From JBDSSS01 sp039928615 (GTDB taxonomy: Bacteria > Actinomycetota > Actinomycetes > Actinomycetales > Dermatophilaceae): a DNA stretch of 9,419 bases. The stretch's first letter is position 1; the number at the start of each line of letters is the position of its first letter. Below the pieces are notes generated by a model. That model searched no databases. It was not told the origin of the DNA and saw only the letters and a list, made by a program, of their open reading frames with translations. Where the stretch lies: contig JBDSSS010000042.1 in assembly GCA_039928615.1 (NCBI GenBank), forward strand, positions 1 through 9,419, written 5' to 3'. Positions 1 through 5,679 of this stretch are shown piece after piece. Both the position numbers and the translations under genes were made by a program.

Positions 1-82
1 GGAGCACGACCAGTGGGCTGGCGCGGCGCTGCCGGGTGGTCAGGCCGTCCGCGGCGGCGACGGGCGTGCGTCCCTGGGCCAT
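1..82 (-). CDS. cobO: Cob(I)yrinic acid a,c-diamide adenosyltransferase, N-terminus only (runs off the left edge)
   Basis: Reading leftward from the ATG at 82-80, 27 codons are visible, beginning MAQGRTPVAAADGLTTRQRR and continuing ASPLVVL. The stretch DGLTTRQRR followed by a hydrophobic beta strand is the characteristic opening of actinobacterial CobO, just before its P-loop, which lies outside the window. CobO adenosylates the cobalt of cob(I)yrinic acid a,c-diamide in the cytoplasm. The start overlaps the chelatase stop (TGATG, sharing base 82). It has its own strong Shine-Dalgarno AGGAGG (plus-strand cctcct, 91-96) 8 nt upstream, so it is cotranscribed with the chelatase and should share riboswitch control. 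Recognition rests on the short N-terminus plus the classic chelatase-cobO neighbourhood. Confidence 0.87.
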   Translation of the reverse strand, partial: MAQGRTPVAAADGLTTRQRRASPLVVL

Positions 83-2139
83 CAGGCGGCCCTCCTTTCC
101 CGGACGACGGAGGCCAGGCTCTCGGCCGCGACCTCACCGAGGGGGAGGTGCTCGGCGCCCATCCGGTGGGCGAGGTCCGCGGCGAGCCCCATCCGGAAGC
201 GTCCGACCTCGCAGTCGACGACCACGGCGTCGACGCCGGTGGCGCGCCACCGGTCGGCGACCCACCGGGCGCGGGCCAGTGCCTCAGGGCCGCTCGTGGC
301 CCGGCCGTCGGTGACGAGCACGAGGAGCGGTCGCAGGCGGGGGTCTCGGATCCGTTCGATCTCGAGCACCCGTGCGGCGGTCCGCAGGCCCTCGGCGAGC
401 GGGGTGCGTCCGCCGTGGGGCAGGTCGGTTAGGCACCGGGCGGCTGCCTCGACCGACGACGTGGGTGGCAGCGCGAGGGTGGCGCCGTCTCCCCGGAAGG
501 TCACCACACCTACTCGATCGCGTCGTTGGTATGCGTCGACGAGCAGGCTCAGTACGGCGGTCTTGACGTCGGACATCCGCTTCTGCGCTCCCATAGACCC
601 GGACGCGTCGACGACCAGCAGGACGAGGTTGGCCTCACGCCCCTGGGTCACGCGGTGCCTGAGGTCATCGGGCTGGAGGACGACCCGGCCCGTGCGACCG
701 CGCCGGGCCTGGTGCGGTGCGGCGGCTGCGATCGTTGCGGGGAGGTGGAGACGACTGGTGCCGGTCGTCGTCGCTCCAACGGTGCGGCCCCAGGAGGTGA
801 TGGCGCGGCTGCGCCGGCCGGCGTCACCCTCGCCGATCCCGCGCGCCTGGAGTCGACGCGCGCGGTACGGAGAGCGTGAGGCGGCGACGGCGGTCGCGGT
901 CGGCTGCGGCGCAGGGACCGCGTCGGAGTCCTGAGGAGTGTCGTCGGCGGGTGCGGGATCCGCCGGGCCGTCTGTCGTGTCGGGGCCGTCGGGAGGGGGC
1001 GTGCTAGAGGCCATAGGAGGCGTGCGGGCGTCGGGTCCCGGGGCATCCCCGTCGGTGCCGTCGGTGCCGTCGTCGGGGTCGATGCCTCCAGGGGGCGGGC
1101 CGTCCGGCTCGGGCTCGGGCTCCGGCTCGTGCTGGTCGTCACCGAGAAGGGACTCGAGCAGGTCCTCGTCGAGACCGGGGGCATCGAACGGGTTGCGTCG
1201 ACGACGATGCGGGAGCGCGAGCCGGGCGGCGACGCGGATGTCCTCACGCGTCACCTCGGTCCGTGCCTCCCACGCGGCGTGGGCCCGCGCGGCGCGGGCG
1301 GTGACGAGGTCGGCGCGCATCCCGTCGACCTCGAAGCCGGCGCAGACCGTCGCGATCTTGGTGAGGGCCCACTCGCTCAGGCTCACGTGGGGCAGCGCGG
1401 TCTGTGCCGCCCTGATCCGGTCACGCAGGACGGACTGGGGCTCGGCGTACCGCTCGACGAAGTCCTGGGGGTCGGCGTCGAAGGCCAGCCGTCGACGCAC
1501 CACCTCAACGCGTTCGTCCGGCTGCCTCGACGCGGACACCTCCGCGGTGAGGCCGAAGCGGTCGAGCAGCTGCGGGCGCAGCTCGCCCTCCTCGGGGTTC
1601 ATGGTTCCCACCAGCACGATCTGGGCCGCGTGGGAGACCGAGACGCCGTCGCGCTCGACGGTGTTGCGGCCCATGGCAGCAGCGTCGAGGAGCAGGTCGA
1701 CGAGGTGGTCGTGGAGCAGGTTGACCTCGTCGACGTAGAGGATTCCTCGGTGGGCCGCGGCGAGCAGCCCGGGCTCGAACGCGGTCTCGCCGGACCCCAG
1801 CGCGCGCGAGAGGTCGAGTGAGCCGATCACGCGGTCCTCGGTGGCGCCGACCGGGAGCTCGGCCAGTCGGGCGGGACGGGTGGTCGTGGGAGCCCCATGC
1901 GGGTGAGGACCGTCGGGGCAGGTCGGGTCGGGATGCGAGGGTTCACAACCGAAACGGCATCCGGTGACGACATCCTGCCGGGGGAGCACCTCGGCGAGGG
2001 CCCGCACCATCGTCGACTTCGCGGTGCCCTTCTCGCCGCGGACGAGGACGCCGCCGACGTCGGGTGCCACGGTGGTGAGCACGAGGGCGAGCGCCATGTC
2101 GTCGGCGCCAACGATGGCGGAAAAGGGATAGCGGGGCAC
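82..2139 (-). CDS. Fused AAA+ / VWA chelatase subunit (ChlI-ChlD type, putative cobaltochelatase partner of CobN)
   Basis: This 685-residue protein has an N-terminal ChlI/BchI-like AAA+ ATPase: Walker A GEKGTAKS (35-42), Walker B ILYVDEVN (133-140), a sensor region GTMNPEEGELRPQLLDRFG (178-196) and a helical lid to about 312. A Pro/Asp/Glu-rich linker follows (about 336-420, with an EPEPEPEP run). The C-terminus is a VWA domain (about 500-685) with MIDAS residues DASGS (511-515), Thr579 and Asp611. Such fusions are usually named magnesium chelatase, but beside cobN and cobO in an organism making B12 the likely job is ATP-driven cobalt insertion with CobN, replacing CobS/CobT. The metal assignment is inference. 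The start is the GTG at 2139, with AGGAGG 8 nt upstream. The same frame stays open to 2259, but that extension is the riboswitch RNA. Residues 61-82 form a Cys/His-rich insertion (C61, C65, C74). Confidence 0.9.
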   Translation of the reverse strand: MPRYPFSAIVGADDMALALVLTTVAPDVGGVLVRGEKGTAKSTMVRALAEVLPRQDVVTGCRFGCEPSHPDPTCPDGPHPHGAPTTTRPARLAELPVGATEDRVIGSLDLSRALGSGETAFEPGLLAAAHRGILYVDEVNLLHDHLVDLLLDAAAMGRNTVERDGVSVSHAAQIVLVGTMNPEEGELRPQLLDRFGLTAEVSASRQPDERVEVVRRRLAFDADPQDFVERYAEPQSVLRDRIRAAQTALPHVSLSEWALTKIATVCAGFEVDGMRADLVTARAARAHAAWEARTEVTREDIRVAARLALPHRRRRNPFDAPGLDEDLLESLLGDDQHEPEPEPEPDGPPPGGIDPDDGTDGTDGDAPGPDARTPPMASSTPPPDGPDTTDGPADPAPADDTPQDSDAVPAPQPTATAVAASRSPYRARRLQARGIGEGDAGRRSRAITSWGRTVGATTTGTSRLHLPATIAAAAPHQARRGRTGRVVLQPDDLRHRVTQGREANLVLLVVDASGSMGAQKRMSDVKTAVLSLLVDAYQRRDRVGVVTFRGDGATLALPPTSSVEAAARCLTDLPHGGRTPLAEGLRTAARVLEIERIRDPRLRPLLVLVTDGRATSGPEALARARWVADRWRATGVDAVVVDCEVGRFRMGLAADLAHRMGAEHLPLGEVAAESLASVVRERRAA
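1051..1129 (+). repeat. Short tandem repeats encoding the acidic/proline linker of the chelatase
   Basis: Two tandem arrays lie in the linker. Four 6-bp units ggctcg/ggctcg/ggctcc/ggctcg (1106-1129) encode the EPEPEPEP run on the minus strand. Two 9-bp units gtcggtgcc (1051-1068) encode the DGT-DGT run. They keep the frame and probably vary in copy number between strains by slippage. They lie between the AAA+ and VWA domains, so length changes should be tolerated. Confidence 0.6.
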
Positions 2140-2147
2140 GCGTCGGA

Positions 2148-2153
2148 CCTCCT
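2148..2153 (-). promoter_or_regulatory. Ribosome binding site that fixes the chelatase start
   Basis: On the minus strand AGGAGG (plus cctcct) lies 8 nt before the GTG at 2139, the only good start signal in the frame. It is flanked immediately upstream by a perfect 6-bp hairpin (2155-2160 with 2169-2174, 8-nt loop). That hairpin is a candidate part of the riboswitch expression platform acting on translation. Confidence 0.75.
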
Positions 2154-2208
2154 GGGCGAGTGACCACGCTCGCCTGTCGCAAGGACGCCCGACCAGGGTT
2201 CCGGCAGG

Positions 2209-2310
2209 GCCCGACGCAGGGTGACGTCCTGGCTCACGACCGGCGGACCAGTCGCTCACAGTGGCGGGACCGCTTCGGATTCACACCGAATTCCTCGTCC
2301 TGCGTCGGGC
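2209..2310 (-). ncRNA. Cobalamin (AdoCbl-type) riboswitch upstream of the chelatase-cobO unit
   Basis: Read on the minus strand, the region opens and closes with a perfect 12-bp P1 helix (2299-2310 with 2209-2220). Inside are a TTCGG/CCGAA stem, the conserved core CCGCCACTGT (2258-2267), a 7-bp stem-loop CGACTGG/CCGGTCG, and a B12-box match AGCCAGGACGTCACCC (2219-2234). These are the diagnostic elements of cobalamin riboswitches in the usual order. The aptamer is compact (about 100 nt). The start codon lies about 70 nt downstream, so control is probably translational through the hairpin next to the Shine-Dalgarno at 2148-2153. I see no U-tract terminator. Confidence 0.9.
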
Positions 2311-2320
2311 GTCAGCATGT

Positions 2321-2326
2321 CACATA
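2321..2326 (-). promoter_or_regulatory. Possible -10 element for the riboswitch-chelatase-cobO transcript
   Basis: The minus-strand hexamer TATGTG matches five of the six positions implied by TANNNT-like -10 boxes (the first two bases agree, the last does not). It would place the transcript start near 2314, four bases before P1 of the riboswitch. No convincing -35 box is visible. It overlaps the cobL -10 candidate on the opposite strand. This is a weak call supported mainly by position. Confidence 0.25.
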
Positions 2327-2330
2327 GGGT
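2325..2330 (+). promoter_or_regulatory. Candidate -10 element for cobL (possible leaderless mRNA)
   Basis: TAGGGT fits the actinobacterial TANNNT -10 pattern and ends 7 nt before the GTG start of cobL, predicting transcription start at about 2337-2338 and hence a leaderless mRNA. The same bases can be read as a Shine-Dalgarno (AGGGTGA, 2326-2332) if transcription starts further upstream, and the two readings exclude each other. No -35 is evident. The site lies within a small inverted repeat GTCAC-N5-GTGAC (2319-2333). Confidence 0.35.
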
Positions 2331-2337
2331 GACCGGC

Positions 2338-3612
2338 GTGATCGACGTCGTGGGATTCGGAGATGGTGGCTTCGCCGACCTGACGGCAGGAACCCGCCGT
2401 CTGGTGCTCGACGCGGAGGTCCTCCTCGGTGGCCAGCGACACCTCGATCTCGTGCCCTCGGTCGAGGGGCAGGTGCGCGTGCCGTGGCCGCGTCCCCTCG
2501 CCCCTGGCTTAGCCGGCCTCCTGGAGGAGCACGGGGCGGTGGGCGACGCGGCGGCGTCGGTCGTCGTCCTGGCCAGCGGTGACCCCCTGCGTTCCGGGAT
2601 CGGGACCACCTTGGTCCACCTGCTCGGCGCCGGCGCGGTGCGCATCCACCCCGCCCTGTCGGCGGCCACCTTGGCCCGTGCCCGGATGGGCTGGTCAGCT
2701 GAGACCACCGCGGTGGTCACGGTCGTCGGACGGTCGCTCGCACCGATCAGGAGCCACCTCGACCCGGACGGGCGCCTGGTCGTCCTCTGCTCCGACGGGT
2801 CGACACCGGCTGCCGTGGCGACGTTGATGTGCGAAGCCGGTTGTGGTGACTCGGTGCTCACGGCCTGGTGGCACCTCGACGGACCGGCAGAAGGAGGCCG
2901 TACGGCGACCGCGTCACGCTGGGACCCCACGTCGACACCGGATCTCGTGGTGCTGTGCATCCTCGTCGATCGCGCTGGCGCCTTGGCCCGGTCGTCGCTC
3001 GGCCCCGCCGCGGGCAGACCGGAGTCGGCCTTCGACCACGACGGACAGATCACCAAGCGCGACCTGCGCGCCTCCGCCGTCGCCCACCTCCGGCCCGTGC
3101 GTGGCGCCCACCTGTGGGACCTGGGGGCAGGGTCGGGCGCCGTGGGGATCGAGTGGGCGCTTGCCGCATCGCGCGCGCGGACGACGGCAGTGGAACGAAA
3201 TCCTCTGCGCGCCAGTCGTATCCGCGCTAACGCAGCTGCGCTCGGCGCGGAGCCTGCGGTGCAGGTCGTCACTGCCGATACCGCAGACGCCCTGACGTTC
3301 CTCGACCCGCCGGACGCGGTCTTCTTCGGCGGCGGGCTCACGACCGCTCTGGTCGACCGGGCCTGGGCGGCTCTGACACCCGGGGGCCGGATCGTGGCGC
3401 ACGCCGTGACACTGGCCACCGAGGCCGCGGTCGTCGACGCCTGCACGCGGCTGGGGGGAGTCCTGACCCGCATCGCGGTCGAGCACGCACTCCCCCTCGG
3501 TGCCCATCTCTCGTGGACGCCAGCCCGACCCGTCGTCCAGTGGAGCGCCACCAAACCGCTCCGCTCGGTCCCCGGGTCCACCGACCACCACTCACCTGAG
3601 GAGAACGCGTGA
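2338..3612 (+). CDS. cobL: Precorrin-6Y C5,15-methyltransferase (decarboxylating), CbiE-CbiT fusion
   Basis: This 424-residue fusion is close to the size of characterised CobL. The N-terminal CbiE-like tetrapyrrole methylase (about 1-210) contains VVGFGDG (4-10) and LASGDPLRSGIGT (78-90). The C-terminal CbiT-like Rossmann methyltransferase (about 230-405) contains FDHDGQITKRDLRA (232-245), the SAM-binding loop DLGAGSGAVGIEW (261-273) and FFGGG (329-333). It methylates C5 and C15 of precorrin-6B and decarboxylates the C12 acetate to give precorrin-8X. I chose the GTG at 2338 because the protein then begins directly at MIDVVGFGDG, as the family does. An in-frame ATG at 2317 lacks a ribosome site, and still longer starts fall in DNA that encodes the opposite-strand riboswitch. 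The stop overlaps cobM by 4 nt. Confidence 0.94.
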   Translation: MIDVVGFGDGGFADLTAGTRRLVLDAEVLLGGQRHLDLVPSVEGQVRVPWPRPLAPGLAGLLEEHGAVGDAAASVVVLASGDPLRSGIGTTLVHLLGAGAVRIHPALSAATLARARMGWSAETTAVVTVVGRSLAPIRSHLDPDGRLVVLCSDGSTPAAVATLMCEAGCGDSVLTAWWHLDGPAEGGRTATASRWDPTSTPDLVVLCILVDRAGALARSSLGPAAGRPESAFDHDGQITKRDLRASAVAHLRPVRGAHLWDLGAGSGAVGIEWALAASRARTTAVERNPLRASRIRANAAALGAEPAVQVVTADTADALTFLDPPDAVFFGGGLTTALVDRAWAALTPGGRIVAHAVTLATEAAVVDACTRLGGVLTRIAVEHALPLGAHLSWTPARPVVQWSATKPLRSVPGSTDHHSPEENA

Positions 3613-4364
3613 CCGTCCACTTCATCGGGGCCGGCCCCGGTGCCGCCGACCTGCTGACCCTGCGGGCGGTGCGGCTGCTCGCCCTCAGCCCGGTCTGCCT
3701 CTATGCCGGGACCTATCTCGACGCGGAGGTCCTCTCGCACTGCCCCGACGGGGTCGAGCTCGTCGACACCCAGTACCTCGACCTCGACACCATCGCCGCC
3801 CACCTTGTGCGGGCCGCCGCCGAGGGCAGGGACGTCGCCCGGCTGTGCTCCGGCGACCCCTCGCTGTTCTCTGCGGTGGCCGAGCAGACTCGACGTCTCG
3901 ACGCCGCCGGAGTGGCGTGGGACATCACCCCCGGTGTGACCGCGTATGCCGCGACGGCAGCCCTGGTGGGCCGGGAGCTCACCGTCCCCACGGTGGCCCA
4001 GTCGGTGGTTCTCACTCGGGCACAGCAGGATTCCACCGAGATGCCAGTCGGTGAGACCCTCGCCGCCTTCGCGTCGACCGGGGCCACCCTCGTCCTTCAC
4101 CTCGCCATCCGGCACACCCGTCGACTGGCCCGGGAGCTGGTGCCGCACTACGGCGCGGACTGTCCCGTCGTCGTGGGGTCACAGGTGAGCCAACCCGGCG
4201 AGCTCGTCCTGCGGGCCACCTTGGCCGACGTCGCCGACCAAGTGGAGGCGCACGGGCTCCGACAGGCCGCCGTCATCATTGTGGGCAGGGCGCTCGACGC
4301 CGAGGGCCTCCTCGAGTCGCACCTCTACTCGCGTCGGCCGCGGCCGGCTCGGCCGACGGTGTAG
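3609..4364 (+). CDS. cobM: Precorrin-4 C11-methyltransferase
   Basis: This 251-residue SAM-dependent tetrapyrrole methylase converts precorrin-4 to precorrin-5. Family motifs are in order: HFIGAGPGAADLLTLRA (4-20), LCSGDPSLFSA (79-89), DITPGVTAYAATAA (105-118), TRAQQDSTEMP (136-146) and a C-terminal HLYSRRPRP segment. Length is normal for CobM/CbiF. The start is a GTG in a GTGA overlap with the cobL stop, preceded by GAGGAG (3598-3603) at 5 nt, so translation is probably coupled to cobL. The TAG stop is itself part of a possible -10 element for the next gene's leader. The last codons carry a GC-rich hairpin (4333-4357). Confidence 0.94.
   Translation: MTVHFIGAGPGAADLLTLRAVRLLALSPVCLYAGTYLDAEVLSHCPDGVELVDTQYLDLDTIAAHLVRAAAEGRDVARLCSGDPSLFSAVAEQTRRLDAAGVAWDITPGVTAYAATAALVGRELTVPTVAQSVVLTRAQQDSTEMPVGETLAAFASTGATLVLHLAIRHTRRLARELVPHYGADCPVVVGSQVSQPGELVLRATLADVADQVEAHGLRQAAVIIVGRALDAEGLLESHLYSRRPRPARPTV
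4333..4357 (+). other. GC-rich inverted repeat at the 3' end of cobM
   Basis: Perfect 7-bp arms gtcggcc (4333-4339) and ggccgac (4351-4357) enclose an 11-nt, itself GC-rich, loop. The repeat ends 4 nt before the cobM stop codon. No T-run follows, so it does not qualify as a canonical intrinsic terminator. It could attenuate read-through or protect the 3' end of a cobL-cobM message. Confidence 0.3.
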
Positions 4365-4367
4365 CGT
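4362..4367 (+). promoter_or_regulatory. Possible internal -10 element for the cobalt permease leader
   Basis: TAGCGT matches TANNNT and includes the cobM stop codon. It would start transcription near 4374, directly before the hairpin at 4375-4391 and the riboswitch. No -35 is visible, and read-through from cobM could equally supply the RNA. Low confidence. Confidence 0.25.
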
Positions 4368-4389
4368 CACGCCTGCTCGACGCCGTCGA

Positions 4390-4496
4390 GCCAGTGGTCC
4401 CGAGCGAAGTCCGGTGTGATCCCGGCACTGTCCCGCAACGGTGGTCCCCCTCGAGCGCGTGAGGGGGCGAGTCCGGTCGCCTCGCCCGCGTCGCTC
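4390..4496 (+). ncRNA. Cobalamin riboswitch upstream of the nickel/cobalt permease
   Basis: The conserved run GAAGTCCGGTG...CCGGCACTGTCCCGCAAC is present (4405-4439), with a CCGG/CCGG stem (4411-4414 with 4422-4425) and the core CCCGCAACGGT (4432-4442). A strong CCCCCTC/GAGGGGG stem follows (4446-4452 with 4461-4467), then a diverged B12 box AGTCCGGTCGCCTCGCC (4470-4486). A 6-bp pairing GAGCGA/TCGCTC (4402-4407 with 4491-4496) can close the fold. A separate perfect 7-bp hairpin (4375-4381 with 4385-4391) precedes it. The B12 box departs more from consensus than in the other two leaders. Control is probably at the ribosome site 15 nt downstream. A B12-responsive leader on a NiCoT gene is the usual evidence that the permease carries cobalt. 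Confidence 0.83.
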
Positions 4497-4510
4497 TTGT
4501 TCCGTCCCGA

Positions 4511-4516
4511 GGAGGA
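4511..4516 (+). promoter_or_regulatory. Ribosome binding site of the permease gene
   Basis: GGAGGA lies 6 nt before the GTG at 4523 and decides that start. It falls just after the riboswitch closing pairing at 4491-4496, so it is the likely point of translational control. Confidence 0.65.
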
Positions 4517-4522
4517 TGGGCT

Positions 4523-5677
4523 GTGGCCCCTACACACGACTCGACACCGTCACCAGTCACCACCAGGTCAGGGCCCGCTGGCCCGGCTCACTACGGGGGA
4601 CGATGGCGTCGAGAGGACTGGGGTGAGGTCCTGGCGTACGGGTCGGTCATCGTCGTCATGCACGTCGTCGGCTTCGGGCTCCTCGTCTTCGCCATCGCCC
4701 CACGCCACCTGGCCGTCGGCACGCAGGTCTTCGGCGTGGGGCTGGGGGTGACGGCCTACGTGTTCGGTCTGCGCCATGCGCTCGACGCGGACCACATCGC
4801 CGCCATCGACAACACGACCCGCAAGCTGATGGCGGACGGCGGACGACCCCGGTCGGTCGGGTTCTGGTTTGCCATGGGGCACTCGGGGATGGTGTTCGTG
4901 CTCACGGCGGTCATGGCCTTCGGCTCACGGGCTGCCGCGACCCTGGCGGGTGACGGCTCGACGGTCCATACAGTGCTCAGCACCGTCGGCACGGTAGCCT
5001 CCGGCGGCTTCCTGCTCGCCATCGGTCTACTCAATCTCGTGGCCTTCACAGCGATCTGGCGGGTCTTCCGAGGGATGCGACGCGGCCGGCTCGACGGGGA
5101 CGCGCTCGAGCGCCACCTGGTGCCGCGCGGAGTCGTCATCCGCGTGCTGGGCCGCGTCGGGCGCTCGATCAGGCACCCGTGGCAGATGATGCCGGTGGGC
5201 ATGCTCTTCGGACTGGGCTTCGACACGGCCTCGGAGGTCGCGATCCTCGTGCTTGCGGGGATGGGTGCCGCGACCGGGCTGCCCTGGTACGCCGTCCTCC
5301 TTCTCCCACTGCTCTTCGCCGCCGGGATGTCGGCACTGGACTTCCTCGACGGGCTGTTCATGACGGTCGCCTACGACTGGGCCTTCGCCAACCCGGTGCG
5401 CAAGATCTACTACAACCTCTGTGTCACCGGGCTGTCCGTAGCCGTGGCCCTGGTCATCGGGTCGATCGAGCTGGTCTCGGTCCTCCACGAGCGGTTCGGG
5501 CTCGACTCGTGGGCGACCAACGGGGTCGCCGGCATCGACCTCGGAAGCGTCGGCTTCGTCGTCGTGGGGGTCTTCGTGCTGGTGTGGGCGGTCGCCATCT
5601 CCTACTGGCGCTGGGGTCGGGTCGAGGAGCGGTGGGCAGCCGACGCCGCCCGGAGTCGACGGGGGACCGAGGCCTGA
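4523..5677 (+). CDS. NiCoT-family nickel/cobalt permease (probable cobalt importer)
   Basis: This 384-residue integral membrane protein has about eight hydrophobic segments (approximately 38-59, 70-88, 113-132, 159-178, 222-243, 254-275, 296-318, 342-364). NiCoT signatures are clear: RHALDADHIAAIDN (84-97) in TM2, whose His/Asp residues bind metal; FAMGHSGMVF (116-125); LGFDTASE (231-238); and GMSALDFLDGLFM (268-280). Members import Ni2+ and/or Co2+. The B12 riboswitch directly upstream and the surrounding cob genes argue for cobalt as the physiological substrate, which is inference. The N-terminal 35 residues are polar and variable. The GTG start has GGAGGA upstream. The gene ends 2 bp from the convergent cobIJ stop. 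Confidence 0.92.
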   Translation: MAPTHDSTPSPVTTRSGPAGPAHYGGRWRREDWGEVLAYGSVIVVMHVVGFGLLVFAIAPRHLAVGTQVFGVGLGVTAYVFGLRHALDADHIAAIDNTTRKLMADGGRPRSVGFWFAMGHSGMVFVLTAVMAFGSRAAATLAGDGSTVHTVLSTVGTVASGGFLLAIGLLNLVAFTAIWRVFRGMRRGRLDGDALERHLVPRGVVIRVLGRVGRSIRHPWQMMPVGMLFGLGFDTASEVAILVLAGMGAATGLPWYAVLLLPLLFAAGMSALDFLDGLFMTVAYDWAFANPVRKIYYNLCVTGLSVAVALVIGSIELVSVLHERFGLDSWATNGVAGIDLGSVGFVVVGVFVLVWAVAISYWRWGRVEERWAADAARSRRGTEA

Positions 5678-5679
5678 TC

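Noticed and set aside
2221..2337. N-terminal extension of cobL to the upstream start at 2221
   Set aside because: The added residues are encoded by the complement of the riboswitch aptamer, and the family N-terminus begins at the GTG at 2338.
2256..4148. Long minus-strand open frame of 630 codons opposite cobL and cobM
   Set aside because: Composition is Arg/Ser/Thr/Pro-rich with no domain pattern. It lies antisense to two clear methyltransferase genes and is a typical GC-rich shadow frame.
4333..4357. Intrinsic terminator after cobM
   Set aside because: The hairpin is perfect, but there is no T-tract and it lies inside the coding sequence, so I list it only as an inverted repeat.
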